Shown here in pieces: positions 5,513 through 6,086 of a stretch of 6,086 nt of DNA. The DNA comes from Clostridium sp. CAG:1024. GTDB taxonomy: Bacteria; Bacillota; Clostridia; Christensenellales; CAG-138. Each line of letters begins with the position of its first letter. Within the stretch, counting starts at the first letter, position 1. Below the pieces are notes generated by a model that saw only the letters and a program-made list of their open reading frames with translations, was not told the origin of the DNA and did not search any database. A program made the translations under genes and the position numbers. Location: contig HF985514.1 of assembly GCA_000432015.1 (NCBI GenBank), positions 101,122 to 107,207 on the forward strand. Reading direction: 5' to 3'.

Positions 5513-6086
5513 ATGTATCTAGCAGATCTGCACATTCATTCAAAATACGCCATGGCTACGAGCCGTAACGCCGATGCGCCGCATCTCGACGCATGGGCGC
5601 GGCGGAAGGGGATCCGGCTCGTCGGAACGGGCGATCTTACACATCCCGGCTGGCGGCAGGAACTGCACGAACTGCTTGAACCTGCCGAAGAAGGATTCTA
5701 CACGCTGAAGGATGCTGCACGGCTTGCAGCGCCGGCCGCCTGCGGCGAGGATAAAACGCGTTTTGTGCTTTCCGGCGAGATCAGCTCTATCTATAAAAAG
5801 AACGGTAAAACGAGAAAAGTGCATAATGTGATCCTGCTGCCGAGCCTCGCTGCGGCTGATGCGCTTTCGCTGCGCCTTGAGCGGATCGGTAATATCCATT
5901 CCGACGGCAGACCGATTCTCGGCCTGGACAGCCGGGATCTGCTTGAGATTCTGCTGGAGACCTGCCCGGACGGCATGTTGATCCCGGCGCATATCTGGAC
6001 GCCGCATTTTGCCCTGTTCGGTGCGTTTTCGGGCTTTGATACGATCGAGGAGTGCTTTGAGGATCTGACGGGGCATATCCATGCGC
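5513..6086 (+). CDS. PHP-domain protein, endonuclease Q / PHP-UvrD helicase type (3' end outside window)
   Basis: The first 191 residues are present and the frame is open to the right edge. The metal-binding pattern of a PHP phosphoesterase is clear: DLHIHSKYA (His7, His9), GTGDLTHPGW (Asp41, His44), SGEIS (Glu89), KVHNVILLP (His104) and PAHIWTPHFALFG (His160). This order and wording match endonuclease Q, which cleaves DNA next to deaminated bases, and the longer Clostridia proteins in which the same domain is followed by a UvrD-like helicase. Which of the two applies depends on sequence beyond the window. The start at 5513 gives the family's MYLADLHIHS N-terminus. The ribosome binding site is modest (AGGG at 5501-5504, eight bases upstream). 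A weak extended -10 (TG at 5468-5469, TAAAAA at 5471-5476) with TTGCTG at 5450-5455 could be its promoter, but spacing is short. A DNA repair role is inferred from the family. Confidence 0.88.
   Translation, partial: MYLADLHIHSKYAMATSRNADAPHLDAWARRKGIRLVGTGDLTHPGWRQELHELLEPAEEGFYTLKDAARLAAPAACGEDKTRFVLSGEISSIYKKNGKTRKVHNVILLPSLAAADALSLRLERIGNIHSDGRPILGLDSRDLLEILLETCPDGMLIPAHIWTPHFALFGAFSGFDTIEECFEDLTGHIHA

Noticed and set aside
5540..6082. Long open frame of 180 codons on the minus strand at the right end
   Set aside because: It is the antisense shadow of the PHP gene, whose + strand product shows a full set of family motifs. The minus-strand product is arginine-rich and resembles nothing I recognise.

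Overview
The window reads as ordinary chromosome of a fairly G+C-rich anaerobic Bacillota, probably a member of the Clostridia. The grounds are the MazG protein with a YabN-type N-terminal extension next to an HU gene, strong GGAGG-type ribosome binding sites, a YtrA-type GntR/ABC module, and a YedF / class V aminotransferase / DUF3343 cluster. Genus cannot be fixed from the sequence. All eight genes are on the + strand and densely packed, with no insertion sequence, phage gene, CRISPR array, tRNA or rRNA.

Layout. (1) 2-865: the 3' part of a nucleoside triphosphate pyrophosphohydrolase (MazG), whose reading frame is open to the left edge and probably belongs to a methylase-MazG fusion. (2) 888-1277: the DNA-binding protein HU, with its own promoter and a clear intrinsic terminator. 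(3) 1329-3459: a three-gene, translationally coupled operon of yedF, a cysteine desulfurase/selenocysteine lyase-like enzyme and a DUF3343 Se/S-carrier-like protein, opened by an extended -10 promoter and closed by a terminator. (4) 3461-5429: a GntR-family (YtrA-like) repressor, an ABC ATPase and a six-helix permease, expressed from a promoter covered by a symmetric operator-like repeat and followed by a perfect hairpin. (5) 5513-6086: the start of a PHP-domain protein of the endonuclease Q / PHP-UvrD type, cut by the right edge.

How they work together. In the third unit, a PLP enzyme that can release S or Se from cysteine or selenocysteine is coupled to two small cysteine-bearing proteins (CPxP and CGTC in YedF; CGxCxC in the DUF3343 protein) that could accept and pass on the chalcogen. 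This is the least understood system here. In the fourth unit, the repressor most likely controls its own ABC exporter genes through the repeat array over its promoter. The points most worth following up are the extra cysteines in the carrier proteins, the phased ACTGT repeats at 3468-3503, the hairpin at 5401-5426 that may be a dispersed repeat, and a short T-box-like motif in front of the PHP gene.
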